Positions 63,903-64,000 of a stretch of 64,000 bases of DNA are shown here, piece by piece. The position numbers and the translations under genes were made by a program. The stretch's first letter is position 1, and the number at the start of each line of letters is the position of its first letter. The notes beneath the pieces are model-generated. The model worked only from the letters and a program-made list of their open reading frames with translations, was not told the origin of the DNA and searched no databases. Source of the stretch: Saccharothrix obliqua (GTDB taxonomy: Bacteria; Actinomycetota; Actinomycetes; Mycobacteriales; Pseudonocardiaceae); NCBI RefSeq assembly GCF_019375475.1, contig NZ_JAHXGQ010000001.1:682001-746000 (forward strand), in the 5' to 3' direction.

Positions 63903-64000
63903 CCGCCGCCGATCAGCCGGCCGCCCGTGCGCCCCGCCGGCGCGCGCCTCTCCGGTCCGCCGGCGGTGCCGACCCGCGCCGCCCTCCCCGCCGGCTGCCG

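Overview
The window is high-GC actinobacterial chromosome (roughly 70 to 75% GC by eye, heavy GTG start use, G/C-ending codons). The gene complement (MtrA-MtrB-LpqB, WhiB2, the F420 genes fbiA-fbiB, FadE25, SIS/TobH, DUF3499, TIGR03089, LCP proteins) and the lack of mycolate or Streptomyces markers suggest a member of the Pseudonocardiales, for example Saccharothrix, Actinosynnema or Lentzea. The genus is an inference. From memory, the order purK-purE-fadE25 ... TIGR03089-LCP-rmlD-wbbL-manC-fbiB-fbiA-whiB2 ... DUF3499-manB-tobH-manA ... sahH-tmk-mtrA-mtrB-lpqB-comF-hpf follows the Mycobacterium tuberculosis Rv3276c to Rv3241c segment, so most of the window is an old conserved block with lineage-specific genes inserted.

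Layout. 1-8.3 kb: a cut-off response regulator, hisN, two GtrA membrane proteins, an ECF sigma factor fused to an anti-sigma-like zinc finger, a membrane segment and a Pro-rich extracytoplasmic part, a degenerate GGDEF protein, and a GntR(YtrA)-ABC transporter operon with its palindromic operator. 8.3-11.2 kb: purK-purE-fadE25. 11.2-14.1 kb: a clearly lower-GC island with a tyrosine-recombinase tail and a two-gene module (four-helix membrane protein plus a 328-residue soluble protein) of unknown function, the best candidate here for an undescribed system. 14.1-31.1 kb: DoxX, a GT1 glycosyltransferase, TIGR03089, two LCP phosphotransferases, rmlB-rmlD, and a run of GT2/GT4 glycosyltransferases ending in wbbL, together a cell-wall polysaccharide and rhamnan assembly region; within it sit a CsoR-type operator and a DUF4396 gene. 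31.1-38 kb: AlkA-like glycosylase, GDP-mannose pyrophosphorylase, NUDIX, fbiB-fbiA, a site-2 protease and whiB2. 38-47 kb: a giant membrane GT2 protein, a 0.88 kb C-rich gene-free stretch with duplicated repeats, then DUF3499-manB-Trm112-tobH-manA. 47-51 kb: cation diffusion facilitator, amino-acid permease, an orphan GlmL. 51.0-51.3 kb: a decayed, cas-less type I-E-like CRISPR array. 51.4-63.3 kb: membrane lipase-like protein, sahH, an XRE regulator, tmk, mtrA-mtrB-lpqB, comF and hpf. The window ends in an exact 18 x 18-bp tandem repeat.

How it works together: manA, manB and the NTP-transferase supply GDP-mannose; rmlB and rmlD supply dTDP-rhamnose; WbbL, the GT2/GT4 enzymes and the LCP proteins build and attach wall polymers; MtrAB-LpqB control wall and division genes; SahH and Tmk serve methyl-cycle and DNA precursor supply. 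Many genes here have a TANNNT -10 box 6 to 8 bases before the start codon, so leaderless transcription appears common.
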